This document shows, piece after piece, positions 23,000-36,846 of a DNA stretch of 64,000 bases (the first letter of the stretch is position 1; the number at the start of each line of letters is the position of its first letter). The stretch covers positions 1,346,213-1,410,212 of the forward strand of contig CM119268.1 of assembly GCA_051294375.1 (NCBI GenBank), in the 5' to 3' direction. Source of the DNA: Paraspadella gotoi. Lineage: Eukaryota > Chaetognatha. The notes under the pieces are model-generated. The model did not search any database. It worked only from the letters and a program-made list of their open reading frames with translations, and was not told the origin of the DNA. The translations under genes and the position numbers were made by a program.

Positions 23000-24342
23000 C
23001 TCCCGATTGGCCGAAAATAATTAGTTAGGATTGTTATACGTTTACGACCGTCGTTGATTACTTTCTGCTCGAAAGAATTTCTCCTCTTTAAAAAAAGTTC
23101 AAAATCGAATTTCGAATCGAGTCACGGACGGCACAGTGGCTTAACTCAAAAAAGTGTTAAGAGACTGGCAGCCTTGACACAGTGATTCTATGAGAAAACA
23201 AAGAGGACAAGCAGATAGTTTTGATCCCCAGAATGGCGTTGTGGTCCGGGAAGAGTGGAGTTTTGTGGATAAGGCGCTAAGTGGGCTGAGAATGACTATC
23301 CGTCGTAACATATGGGAACGGGTCTTGGGCTTGGAACCAGGCTTGAGTTCGCCACACAACCAAGGCGGCTTTACGGCCGTCTCACGCTTCCCGCGGGTAG
23401 GTACCGGGTTGGGATTAAACCCGGTACCTAGTGTCATGAGGCTGATGGCTTTACTCAATGAGCCACCGGGTCACAACTGAAAGTGTCATGCTTATAGGCG
23501 GGGTGAACCTAGGCAATGCACGACTACAGTTAACCTTGAGGTCTTTTATACAAGTTTTCTCTGTGGGAGGTGTGTAACTGAAATTTGAGACGATCTGACT
23601 TTGCCTAGAAACGCCTGGCACAGTGTTTCAAAGACGCGCTTGGTACCAGTGAGTCAGCGCCCAGGATGACCTCACCGCCAGTTTGCTCAAATTTTTAAAA
23701 AAGGGAAAAAAAAGGAAATGGTTTAAAAAAACAAGAAATGGTAAATTAAGTGTTGCCTGGATTGGATCACATTTCCAGATATTATGTCATTTCAAAAAAA
23801 ATATATATAGTATCTTACAGATGGTCATTTACATATAAATATATTAACTCAAATAATAAAAATATATGTTAAAATATACTACATTACCTTTTTCTTATTA
23901 TGACTCTATTTTAAAGGATTAAATTATATCAAAATATAATATCAGACTAAAAGAGGGACGGACCGACTCATGACTTAAAAGAGTTGCTCCGTGTGTACGC
24001 AACTAAAAAGCATGATCGAGGATTTTTTTAAAATTAAAACGGATATAATTTCACCTGAGGTCGTCATTCAACAAAGTTCATTCAATGGGAATCTGAAAAT
24101 GTAATTACTGGCAATTATTTCAGCCGCCGAATCATTTTCTTTGCTTAAATTCACGCTTTATTTATCTTTTTTTTAAACTTGGACTTATTGCCGAGTACTA
24201 CTTTAAAACTGTGAATAATCAATGTGGTTGGGTTTCTTGATAAATCGTAAATTGGTTAAAACCGCCCGTTAATTCGCTATTTCTCCGGGCAGATTAATCT
24301 GAGTTGTACAGCGTTTAATTTCTTCTCTCTCTCTCTCTCTCG

Positions 24343-24403
<61 letters not shown>

Positions 24404-24567
24404 AACATATTTTTAATTTCTCCTTTATCAATTAATATATGTGTCTTAAGAAGTTAAAGTTAATATATACAAAGCTCGGCGACTATAATTTTTCGTTTCA
24501 TGAAAGTTTTTTTTTTTTAAAAAGGGGCGATTTGAAATAGAAAAAACCTTGCGAGCGAGCGTCTCTC

Positions 24568-24615
<48 letters not shown>

Positions 24616-24933
24616 GCGCTTCCTCCTTCTTTTCTCAAGGTATCAAAAAGACAAATGAGATGAGAGTAAAGAGAAAAGACGGCCAACAGGAACCTGGTAA
24701 GAAGGATGAGGAGGAGGAGGAGGAGGAGGGAAGAGGAGGGGGAGCTTTGGGGGAATGAGGGAGAAGGAGGATGTAGGGAGGAGTAGGAGGAGGAGGAGGA
24801 GCAGTGATGGAGGAGGAGGAGGAGCAGTGATGGTGGAGTGCGTAAATTAGACTGTGAAGCGTGAACAATGCTGAGGAGAATGAGGAGGAAGGGGAAGTTG
24901 AGAGGAGATATAAATTCAGGCGTGTGGGAGGGA

Positions 24934-24976
<43 letters not shown>

Positions 24977-25174
24977 CGCATCACCTCACATGCGACCAAA
25001 ACGGAAGATTCAAAACGGGACGGGGACCCGAGATAAAAAATTTAAAAAAACGAAAGGAGAATTTTAAAAAAATATTAAAAAACAAAATTAAAAAAAAAAA
25101 ACAAAAGAGAAAATAGAACGTCAAGAGTTTAAAGGAAAAGAGAAGACGATGAATGCGAAGAAGGAAATGAGAAA

Positions 25175-25205
<31 letters not shown>

Positions 25206-26256
25206 TAGGGGGGAGGGAGAAAGAGGGATGGTGGGACCGGACCAGGACGTAATCTTCGGGTGGAAGGAGGAAAGAAAAGAAGATCAAGAGGGGAAAAAAG
25301 GCGGCGCATGTAGCTTGTCCGCCGGTGAATTATGGTCGTCCTCCTTTGCATCGTCGTCGTCGTCGTCGTCTTTTTCGTCTTCCTCGTCTTCGTCTTCGTT
25401 CAATTCGTCGTCTTCTTTATCGTCTTCGTTTTCTTCGTCGTCTTTTTTTGTCTTCGCCTTCTTCGTCGTATTTTTTTCGTGGTTTTCTTCGTCTTTGTCG
25501 TCGTCTTTTCCGTATTCGTCGTCGTCATCTTTTTCTTTGTCTTCGTCATCGTCTTCTTTTTCTTCGTCGTCATCGTCTTCTTCGTTGTCGTCGGCCTCGT
25601 TTCGTTGAAGAGAAATGGTTTCAACGATGACTATGTTGTAATCGTTTTTCCCCCGTCGTCGTCGTCGTCGTCGTCGTCCTCGTCGTCGTCGTCTTCGTCG
25701 TCTTCGTCGTCGTAGTCGTCGTCGTCGTCGACTTTGTTGCCGAGGGCGACATTTTCTTTCGTTGTAACATTTACCGTCACCGAGGCTTAAACATCTTTGT
25801 CTTCTTCCCCTTACTCCCTTCTCGAACGCCATATTAGGCCTGAACGTCACCGATATCTTCATCATCATCCTCTTTTTTTCGTCGTCGTCGTCGTCGTCGT
25901 CGTCGTCCTCGTCGTCGTAAACAACATTAGTCAAGGTTATTCGCGAAATTTGAATAAATTAGCTTTTAAAATTCAGGAGGAAGTTACTCCTTTTATAGAA
26001 TCGGTCATAACATTCTTGGCAAACAGACATCCCGGGATTAACTCTCTTCGGGGTTTTTTTTTCTTCAGTTTATCGTTAATTCGTTAAAACTTGATAATAA
26101 TTTTAAATTTTAATGATAGGTTTAATCGGTTAATTCGGTTAATTCGGTTAATTCGGTTAATGGCTGGTTAAAGAAAAAAATGTTTCCTACGCGCGAAAAT
26201 CGATTTTATCCCGGAAGGAAAGTTCACCTTTTTTGTTACCTTTCCTCACCTTTGTC
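20364..26256 (+). repeat. Block A copy 3 and left arm of palindrome 1
   Basis: 20364-25089 repeats block A2. The sequence then continues into (GA)n, a 600-base region of GTC/TTC triplet repeats (about 25330-25920) and AT-rich DNA to about 26256. All of it returns inverted at 26411-32494. Matching landmarks are TTTCCTACGCG...ATCGATTTTAT at 26187 and 26464-26490, and the block edge at 20364 and 32494. The Asp-rich and Ser-rich frames over the triplet region are repeat translations. Confidence 0.9.
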
Positions 26257-26410
26257 CCTCTCTCTCTCTAAAGAGAGGAAAAGAAGAAGGAGGAAAGAAC
26301 GAAAAAGAGACGAAACAGGGAAGAGGAGAAGAGAGTGATGAGAGAGAGAGAGAGACGAGATAGACGAGAGAGAGCAGAGAGAGAGACGAGAGAGAGAGAG
26401 AGAGGAGAGT
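26257..26410. other. Spacer at the centre of palindrome 1
   Basis: About 154 bases, mainly purines on the plus strand, separate the two palindrome arms. The segment TGATG(AG)n...GACGAGATAGACGAG at 26336-26390 is identical over more than 50 bases to 45249-45302 in the spacer of the second inverted repeat. The flanking purine-rich bases also align. Confidence 0.8.
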
Positions 26411-27504
26411 ACACAAGGTGAGGAAATGGTAAACAAAAAAGTGTGACTTTACCTTCCGGGCATAAAATCGATTTTCGGACGCGTAGGAAACAATTTTTTT
26501 TCTTTAAGCCATACCATTAACGAATTAACCTGAATTAACCGAATTAACGAATTTAAACCATTAACTCATTAAAATTTAAAATTATTATCAAAGTTTTAAC
26601 GAATTAACATAAACTGCGAAGAAAAAAAATCCCCGAAGAAGAGTTAATCCGGGATTCTTGTTTTGCCAAAGAATGTTATGACCGATTCTTCTATAAAGGA
26701 GTAACTTCCTCCTGAATTTAAAACTAATTTAATTCAAAATTTCCGCGAATAACCTTGACTGAATGTTGTTTACGAAACGACGAGGACCGACGACGACGAC
26801 GACGACGACGACGAAAAAAAGATGAGTATGAGATCAATCGGTGATCGTTCGCGGCCATAATATGGCGTTCCGAGAAGGAGTAAGGGAGAAGAGACAAAGA
26901 TGTTTAAAGCTCCGGTGACGGTAAATGTGTTACAACGAAAGAAATGTCGCCCTCGGAACAAAGTCGACCGACGACGACATACGACGACGAAGACACGAAC
27001 GACGACCGACGAGCGACGCGGCACGACGACGACGACGACGACGGGACGGTGGAAAACGATTACAAACATAGTTCATCGTTGAAACCATTTTCTCTTCAAC
27101 GAAACGAGGGCCGACGACAACGAGAAGACGATGACGACGAAGAAAAGAAGACGATGACGAAGACAAAGAAAAAGATGACGACGACGAATACGCGAAAAGA
27201 CGACGAGAAGACGAAGAAAACCACGAAAAAAATACGACAAGAACAAAAAAAGAACGACGAAGAAAACGAAGACGATAAAGAAACGACGAATTGAACGCGA
27301 CGACGAAGACGAGGAAGACAAAAAGACGCGACGACGACGAGAGATGCAAAGAGCGACGACCAAATTCACCCGGCGGGACAAGCTAACATGCGCCGCCTTT
27401 TTCCTCCTCTTGCATCTTCTTTTACTTTCCCTCCTTCCAACCCGAATAATTACGTCCTGGTTCGGTTGCCCATTCTCCTTCTCTTCTTCCTCCTTCCTCT
27501 CCCA

Positions 27505-27535
<31 letters not shown>

Positions 27536-28430
27536 CTTTTCATTTCCTTCTTCGCATTTCATCGTCTTCATCTTTTCCTTAAACTCTTGACGTTCTCATT
27601 TTCTCTTTTGTATTTGCTTTTTCTAATTTTGTTTTTTAATAATTTTTTTAAAATTCTCTCCTTTCGGTTTTTTTAAATTTCCTCTATCTCGGCGTCCCCA
27701 TCCCGTTTATGGAATCTCCGTTTTGGTCACGCAATGTGAGGCATAAGCCCATGCCGTAATCTACATCGTACTCTCTCTCTCCTCTCTCCTCTCTCCTGTC
27801 TCCCTCTCTCACTCCCACAGCACGCCTCGAATATTTATATCTCTCCTCCCTCAACTTCCCAACTTCTCGCTCATGTCTCTCAGCCATGTTTCACGCTTCA
27901 CGCAGTCTAATTCATACACTCCACCAACGCACAGCTCCTACCTCAACTCCTCACATCACTCGCTACCCTCCATCCATCCCATAGCTACCTGTCTCCTCTC
28001 CTACATCCCTCCTTCCTCCTCATTCCCCCAAAGCTCCCCCCTCCTCTTCCCTCCTCCTACCTCCTCCCCTCATCCTTTCCTTACCAGGTTCCTGTTGGCC
28101 GTCTTTTCTCTTTACTCTCATCCAATTTGTTCTTTTTGATCACGCTTGAGAAAAGAAGGAGTGAAAGCGCAGCGAGAGAGAGAGACGAGAGAGAGAGAGA
28201 GAGACCAATATACACGGAGCATACGCATCCTAAGAGGCAGGCAATCGTGCCCCTAACGCTACCTCGTCAACCCGTCGATTCTTTTTCTATATTCATCAAA
28301 ATGCCCATTTTTAAAAAAAAAAAAACTTCATGAAAACGGAAAAATTAATCCAGTCGGCCGAGCTTTTGTATATATTAACTTTAACTTTAAGACAATAATA
28401 TTAATTGATAAAGGAGAAATTAAATATGTT

Positions 28431-28516
<86 letters not shown>

Positions 28517-29877
28517 GAGAGAAATTAACGCTGTACAACCTCCAATTAATCTGCCTCGGAGAATAGCGAAATTAACGGGCGGTTTTTAACCGAATTTACG
28601 ATTTATCAAGAACCCTAACCCATGATTATTCACAGTTTTAAAGTAGTACTCGGCAATAAGTCCAAGTTTAAAAAGATAAATAAAGCCGTGAATTTAGCAA
28701 AAGAAAATGATTCGCGCTGAAATAATTGCCAGTAATTACATTTTCAGATTCCCATTGAATGAACTTTGTTGAATGACGACCTCAGGTGAAATTATATCCG
28801 TTTTAATTTTAAAAATCCTCGATCAGCTTTTTAGTTGCGTTACACACGGAGCAACTTCTTTTAAGTCATGAGTCGGTTCCGTCCCTCTTTTAGTCTGTAT
28901 TATTTTGATATAATTTAATCCCTTTAAAATAGAGTCATAATAAGAAAAAGGTAATGTAGTATATTTTAACATATATTTTTATTATTTGAGTTAATATTTT
29001 ATATGTAAAATGACGGCATCTGTAGAACTATATATATTTTTTTTGAAATGACATAAGTATCTGGAATAATGTTGATCAATCGCAGGCAACACTTAATTTA
29101 CGCATTTCTTGTTTTTCTTAAAACCACTTTCCTTTTTTTTCCCTTTTTTAAAAATTTTTGAGCAAAAACTGGCGGTGAGGTCATCCTGGGCGCTGATCAC
29201 TGGTACCATAGCGCGTCTTTGAAACAACTGTGGCCAGGCGTTTTCTAGGCAAAGTCAGATCGTTCAAATTTCAGTTACACACCTCCTCACAGAGAAAACT
29301 TGTATAAATAGACCTCAGAGGTTATACTGTAGTCGTGCATTGCCTGGTTCACCCCGCTATAAGCATGACACTTTCAGTTGTGACCCGGTGGCTCATTGAG
29401 TAAAGCCATCAGCTCATGACACTAGGTACCGGGTTTAATCCCAACCCGGTACCTACCCCAGCGGGAAGCGTGAGACGGCCGTAAGCCGCCTTGGTTGTGT
29501 GGCGAACATCAAGCCTTGGTGTCCAAGCCCAAGACCCGTTCCCATATGTTTACGACGGATAGTCATTCTCAGCCCACTTAGCGCCTTATCCACAAAACTC
29601 CACTCTTCCCGGACCACCAACGCCATTCTGGGGATCAAAACTATCTGCTTGTCCATCTTTGTTCTCATAGAATCACTGTGTCAAGGCTGCCAGTCTCTTA
29701 ACAGACTTTTTTTTGAGTTAAGCCACTGTGCGTCCGTGCTCGATTTCGAAATTCGATTTTTGAAACTTTTTTTTTAAAGAGAGAAATTCTTTCGCAGCAG
29801 AAAGTATCAACGACGGTCCGTAAACAGTATAACAATCCTAACTAATTAATTTTCGGCCAATCGGGAACGACGAAGAG

Positions 29878-29927
<50 letters not shown>

Positions 29928-30837
29928 GAGAAGAGAGATATTAGTTCGTTTATCATCATTGTTGTTTTTAACGTCTGTTTTTTTTTGGTTTTTAGCTAGA
30001 TTCCCTTACAATGGAGGTCGGTTTCGCACCATGTGATTCTTCTCCTCCAAGGAGAGAGAGAAGAGAGAGAGAGGGAGCGAGAGAGAGAGAGAGGAGGAGA
30101 GAGAGAGAGAGAGGGTCATCGCAAACATGTAATTCTCCTTATTATTTTTTTTTACTTATTAATTATATAATATTATTTTAGGGTTCGTTTCTCCTCTCCG
30201 GTTCCCCTCCTCCTCTCTTATTTCATTTCTTTCCTTCCTGCTTTTCTAATAAATTCAACATTAATCGTTTTTTCTTCCAAATTTTTATTTTTATCTCAGT
30301 TTTCCCTTATTTTCCTTTCTTTCTTTTCTTTTTTTTATCATTTTCCTTTATTTTCCTCCTACTTCTTCCCTTCGTCTTATCCAAAACTCTGCTCCCCCTG
30401 TTTTTCGCGGCCCTGGTTCCTACCACTTTCTCCGTTCTTTCCTTGTACAACAAAATCACGTGTTCTCTTTTTTTTTTTTTTCCTTTCGCTCTCTTTTTTT
30501 TCTTATCTGCTTTTGTGATCCCTGGGTAAAGATAGCTTGGGTACTGAAACACGTGGATGTACGCTCTCTCGTCTCGCTCTCCTCTCTCCTCTTCTTCTCT
30601 TCTCTCTCTCCCTCCTCTCTCCTTCTCTCTCTCTCTCTCTCTCTCTCTCTTGCTCTCTCTCTCTCTCTCCTCTCTAGAACGGCCGGCTCACTTTTTACAC
30701 AATAACTCAATACAGACAGTAAGAAAAATTATCAGCCTCAAGAAATTCCCTCTCTCTCATCTTTTTATTATTTAACGTTTCATTCGCGGGTTTTTCCTTC
30801 TTACTCTCCTCTCTCTCTCTCTCTCTCCTCTCTCCTC

Positions 30838-30888
<51 letters not shown>

Positions 30889-32494
30889 GGACTCTTCATT
30901 ATTTCATAGAGAGAATCTTCTCCAACTTCTCGACTCAAAAAAAAAAAAAAACTTTCATCCAGACGAATTTTTTGTTTTCTTTTTTTTTTCTTTCTTCTTT
31001 TTTTTAGGAGTTTGGCCGAAAACCGGGACTTTGACCGCCTCGTTGGGCTCGTCAAGGGGGGAAGGGCAAAGCCGGGCAGATATGGGGGGGGGCAAAGGGG
31101 GGCGGAGGGGTGTGTAAAGCGCGGCAGAGGGCGGATGGGGGGGGGGGGAGAGTCAGGCTCGATCTCTGGTTAAAAAAAAACATCTTTGTCATCGATAAAG
31201 TTCCGTTACTGAATTCCTTCCTTGTAAGGTTTTTTTTTTTAAAGTTAACACAATAACCATTTTTACCAAATTTAACGAACGTTTTCCGCCTGGAATTACT
31301 TAATAATCCTTAGTAAGGATTAATTTCAACTGAACAACTTATTTCAAGCATTACACATCCCTGTTGCGTCATCGACGTCGTTCCGTCATCGTGCGTCGTT
31401 CCTCGTCCTCATTTGACCTCCCAATTTCACTCATCGATGCTGAATGAATTGTTGATTGATTGATTGGATTGAAGATTGATCAAGTATTCGTTCTCGCGGG
31501 TCGGGACTAGAAAAATAAATCCGAACTCGGGGACATAAATCCGATAAATCTTTCATTCCTTTCTCCCTATTTGATTGTACACCGGGATTTGAACTTTAAT
31601 TCTGTAGTTTTTTCCTTTTTTCCTTAGTCAACCAGTTACTAAATTTCCTGTTGAGAATGTAATCTGCATGATCACCGTTTCAATCATTTCCACTGTCTTC
31701 GGTTCACTTCATCTCACTGTCTTTAGTTTCACCTCATCCACTGTCTCAGTTCAACTTCATCTCACTGTCTTCCGTTCCTTCAATCTCACTGTCTCAGTTC
31801 ACTTCATCAAACTGTCTTCAGTTCACTTCATCTACTGGTCTTCAAAGTTACCTCAATCTCACTGTTTCAGATTCAAACCTTCTTTCACTGTCTTCAGTTC
31901 ACCCTCATCCGGACTGTCCTTCAGTTCAACTTCATCTCTTGTCTTCAAAGTTCACCTCATCATGTCTTCAGTTTTCACCTCATCTCACTGTCTTCAAGTT
32001 TCACCTGCATCTCACACTGTCTTCAGTTCACCTCATCTCACTGTCTCATTCACGCCCATCTCACTGTCTTCAGGTTTCACTTCATCTCACTGGTCTTCAT
32101 TTATCGCTCATCTTCATCGATATTTTTATTTTTTTTCGAAACTCAAAATCAGACGGAAATCGACTTTTTCAGCTTCGAATAAATTTTTTTTCTCATCCAG
32201 ATTTAAACGCGGATAAATTCTCGAAAATATATTTTTGAACTAAATCTTTGTTTAGGATTATCGCAATCTTTGCCCATGATAATTTAGCAAAATCTGCCCG
32301 ACGCAACTTCAAACGTCGTAAAAAAAAAAAATCAACATATCGAAAGATGTGAAACATCTGCCGTTCACCTGCCGTTCACTTCCATTCTTTCAGACAATTT
32401 TCAAAACGTCAAATCATTAAAATTTCAACCTCAAATCATTCTAAAGAAATTTTATGTCTAATAATTAATTTATTTCCATCTTTTATTTTCTACC
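26411..32494 (-). repeat. Right arm of palindrome 1, containing block A copy 4 inverted
   Basis: This is the reverse complement of 20364-26256 with many small indels. It includes the triplet-repeat region (26780-27345), GA arrays, the SINE-like segment (29335-29590), the G-rich tract (31055-31152) and the 24-bp minisatellite (31685-32110). It ends exactly at a 25-N run with CCATCTTTTATTTTCTACC, the complement of the block edge. Confidence 0.9.
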
Positions 32495-32519
32495 NNNNNN
32501 NNNNNNNNNNNNNNNNNNN

Positions 32520-33198
32520 AAATCTAAGCAGCTAAGAGTGAATCTTCAAAGTGTGCAGCTCGGCTATCGGCAAAGCATTGCATCTAATGCATATTTCGCC
32601 AGACGGTTAAGCAGCAACCAAATCATATACCGGTCATGGTGTTTGAGTCTGCACATCTCTTCCCCGGTGTCAGTCACAAGTTAATCTTCATTTTCGGGAT
32701 GCGCCTAGATTGGCGCCAACATACAGTAGAAAATTCTGGAGGATGGTGAAGATAAAGAATTCGTCCGAGGTGGAGTTTTTTATTGCGAAGACAACCGCTC
32801 CCTCTCCCGCATAGAGCCAAGAGGACAAAGAGAGCTGGCATCGCCGACAAATACGGGTTAAACTTCTACCTGACTGGCCTGGGAACTCTCGGATCTCAAT
32901 CCTGATCAAAAATGTGTGGTCAGAGATGAAAAATCGACTGAGAAACGCGACACGTCCAACATCTCTGCAAAGCCAAGAAACGTACTATCAAAAATTTTGG
33001 GATAACCTCTCCTTGGAATACCTGCAGTCGTCTATGAGTCATGCACCGAACAGAATCTAAATGAAGTTGTGTAGAGCAAGGGAGTTCACACTACATATTG
33101 CATACCCATTTTTTTCTGCTCTATATTTAAATTTTATATACAATTAACTAACTTTAAAAATTTGGCGACTTATTTCATTTTTCCAAACCGATGGTAGT
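32520..33198 (+). pseudogene. Disrupted copy of the Tc1-like element
   Basis: This is an inverted, indel-rich copy of 56507-57128. Recognisable pieces are the start AAATCTAAGCAGCTAAGAG, the segment equivalent to the SPDLNP-type motif near 32880-32915, and the terminal inverted repeat near 33160-33198 (TTTGGCGACTTATTTC...GATGGTAG). Its first base directly abuts the 25-N run, and the remaining part of the element is missing. Frameshifts are too frequent for a protein to be read. They could be decay or raw-read error. Confidence 0.75.
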
Positions 33199-34926
33199 AA
33201 ACAAGGATAATAATGAATGCGGGCCCGCGTGACCGGAGTCGGCCGTCATAATAACGTAACGTTAGGGCTTAACGACATCTATCTTCGCTCTCATTTTTAG
33301 ATCGACCCCCTTTTTCGTCTTTCCTCCACATCAAATCGTTAGGCTCATCGGAAATTAAAATAACAAACAACCACAACAACAACAACAACAACGCACGAGA
33401 TAAACAAGAGCAACTCCTACGGGGCAGGGGCCCAAATTTACAAGAGCACCTGATTATTAATGGACAAGTACGACAACTATATAATAGGCGCGAACAAGGT
33501 TGAAAACTAGACAAGTTCTCTCAATATAGATTAATGTGAACTGCGACTGTGAGAGAATATGAACAAATCGATAGATAAATTCTTTACTTAATCAATGCGC
33601 ACGGAGCATTAAAAATTATTTTATTACTATATTAAAGTTTAATTGATTCGTTGCACAAGAGCTTTAAAGAGTTAGATATGAAGGTTTACTTATCTACCAA
33701 CTTTTAAGATAATTTTCAAGAGCAATTGATCCTAGAATGCACAAGGACGGATCTCGCTACTATAGTCAACTTCGTCAAGTTTAATTTATTGCCAACTGAA
33801 GATTGGGCGATTTAACATTTGTCTGGATCTTAAACATCGGCGGATGACTAATGTACTTCGAAGTTAATAAAATTAAAATAAAAATTGAAACCGTAACTAA
33901 AACAGCAACAATGCCCACAGTCACAGTAAATATTTTTACCTCAGTAAAATGCAACATTGAAAGTTCTCTGAGCGGAACGCAACGTCAGAACACGAGACGT
34001 TTTATCGAGCAAACGAATCTTTTGCTGCAGGAGAATAAAGACGACATATATGCAGTGGGGAGACGCCACGACACGACGACGACTTTACGACGACGATCGA
34101 CGACGACGACGACGCCGACGACGACGACGCGACGTCGCATTAAAACTAAAACCTGAGAATTAAAACCGCAGTTGCTTCTGCGCAAAGAACGTATTCTCTC
34201 TCTCGCAGCGACTGGGTTCTCCATCAATTCGACACAGACAGCACAGAAGAAGGAAAGGAAAGGAGAAAAGGAGAGCGGAAAGAGAAGGTGAGGGGAAGGA
34301 TAAATGAGCAAATATTGGAGAAAGGGAGTCGGAATAGAGAACGTGAGAACAATGGAAAATATCAAAAAAGAAGAGCTAAAGAAAGGAAAAGAGTAGGAAA
34401 GAAAGAAAGGAGAGAGAAAAGAATAGGAACGGGAAAGAAAATAAAGAAGAAGAAAAGAATAGTAATGGAAAAGACAGGCGAACAACTAAAAAAAATAAGC
34501 TAAAACGAAAGTGAGTGGAGAAATAAAAGTAAAAAAAGAAAATAATAAATATATATATAATAAGAAAAGAAAAGGAGAATATTAAAGAAAGAAATGAGAA
34601 AAAGACATAACAACTAGAAGGAAATGACAAGAAATTTAGGGCAAACAAGTAAAGATATAAAAAGGCCAATAACGAAAAGGAAAGGATGAAAGAAAGGCAA
34701 AAGATAATTTTTAAAGAGAGAAAAGAAAGCAAAGTCAACACAGAATAAGAAAAGAAATAAGTATGATATATTTATCAGAAAAAAAAAGTACAATTGAGCA
34801 AAAAATAGGAAAATATAAAAAAGAAGGAAACAGCCAGAATAAACGGGAGGGATGAATAAGAAAAAGCGGATGAACAGTATATAAAATAAAAAGAAAAAAA
34901 AAATCAAAGAAGGGAAATTCAAATGT

Positions 34927-35090
34927 GTTGCGCCGGCAGTGACTTTCCTTAGCTCGTATTTTATTCTTTCATATTTATACATCTATGCGCTATCACATAA
35001 TAAGGTTTTTCTTCGTTAACAAATGAAGCAACCGACCTAAAGAGGCGACCGTTGTGCAGCATCTTTAACTGTACAGACCGACAGCACTGG
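34927..35090 (+). mobile_element. GTCGGTC-rich dispersed element, noisy copy
   Basis: It starts GTTGCGCCGGCAGTGACTTTC, has AACAAATGAAGCAAC in the core and ends in GACCGACAG. It is the inverted partner of 54780-54949. Confidence 0.55.
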
Positions 35091-35373
35091 AAAAAACATT
35101 GACTTCACCGCTGAAACTTTTAACGACCACGACGATGAAGAGAACCACGACGAGGAAACCACAACGTATCGACGACTCATCTATATCATCACGACGCACA
35201 ACCGACGACGACCACAACAAACGTTCCATTTGAAGAAACTATAATCAAAGTAGAAGTGCTTCAAGAGGAAAAAAAAGGAATGAATTCTGATTCTGTTTTT
35301 ACTCCCAAAAAACTAAAAATTTCCATTATACATCATCACTCACTCCCTTATCATCGGGATCATCTATCCATTC

Positions 35374-35405
<32 letters not shown>

Positions 35406-36760
35406 CTCATCATCATCATCATCCGTCTCGTCGTCCTACCACATCATCTCGTATCGAAGCTTAAACTTTAAAATATAGATGATTGATGATGATGAATGTC
35501 TAAAATAATCATCATACTATCTGTCGTCGTCGTCGTCGTCGTCGTCGTCGACATCCATAACAACAACAACAACAAATCAACAGGGATATCTCAGCTCTCT
35601 ATCTCTAACCATTCAAAGCCTACGGACACAACAACAACAGCATACAATATCTAAACAACAACTACAAAACAACAAATCATCATCCAACTAAACCTCCGCT
35701 ATCGAATCAATCTGAGTAATAAAATCTATAAAGGAAAGGAGAGAAAAGGATTGTCAGCTGCACTATCTTTTGGTTTGACAACTCATCTCCTAATCTAACC
35801 TAAGACAACCAAGACCAACGACAAACAACAAAAAAACAAAGAAACAACGACGACAACGACAACAACGACAACAATGGGCGAGAAGAATTTTTTGAAAAGA
35901 TAATTCTCTGATCTTCGTAATCGCTATCCACAACAGCATCCTACTACAATCATCATCATTCATCATATCATCATCATCATTCATCATCGTCGTCGTCGTG
36001 CCGCCAATCGTAGGCAGTAATCATAACAAACGAGCAAACTTCGAAGGTTTCGGTCTCATTTCATCGACGTTCGGTCGTCGTCGTCGTCGTTCGTCACGTC
36101 GTCCGTCGTCGTCGTCCCGACACATCCCCTCGGACGTCGTTGTCGACATCTTCTCGTGTTTATCGTCGCCTTCGTTCAGTCTCGCCCGTCGTTGTCGCCT
36201 GTTCGTTTTTAGTTCTTTCATGTCGCCTGTTTGTTTTTAGTCTTCATCCGCCTGTTCGTTTTAGCTTATCCGCCGTCCGTTACGTCTTCATCGTCGCCTA
36301 GATCGTTTTAAGTCTTCATCGTCACCTTTTTATTAGTCTTCATCGTCGCCTGTTTGTAGTCTTTGTCCGTCGCGCCTTTAGTCTTATCGCGGCCTGTGTC
36401 CACTCCTGTTTGTTTTAGTCTTTGTCGTCGCCTGTTCTTCGTCGCCTTTCATTCTGTCGTCCTGTCTCTATGTCCTATTCTTAAAGTTCCGTTATTAAAA
36501 GCTACAGTGCATCGTAGATGCATCGTCGTTCGTCATCATTCCTCTTTTTCTTATTCTTCGAATTTCATCTTTTTTGGATATTTGTCGACTTTCGTTTCTC
36601 GCGCATGAGTTTCGTCTCTCAATCTCCAAATTCCCCGTCTAGATCAGCCAATCAAAACTCGAGCGCCAATCAATCGAGCACATTTCGAAATCGAAACCAT
36701 CAAACATCGACCAATGAAAACAACTGCTTATTTTCCCCGCAATTAATTAATTTGGACTAA

Positions 36761-36810
36761 TTGCCGTCTCCTCTTCTCTCTCTCCTCACTCTCTCGTCTT
36801 CTCTCTCTCT

Positions 36811-36846
<36 letters not shown>

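Noticed and set aside
25284-25934. 216-codon acidic/basic minus-strand frame
   Set aside because: Asp, Glu, Lys and Arg come from GAC/GAA/AAG triplet repeats, and all three frames stay open for the same reason.
26257-26410. Palindrome centre as an unremoved long-read hairpin adapter
   Set aside because: The spacer is purine-rich like adapter-flanking repeats, but it lacks the clear adapter core that I would expect, and in the second inverted repeat it lies at one edge of a 2.6-kb spacer. The artefact idea is kept, but this specific claim is not.
33851-34156. 101-codon plus-strand frame and its inverted partner at 55648-55938
   Set aside because: The two arms give different proteins at the matching place, and the second half is triplet-repeat Thr/Arg. 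No domain is seen.
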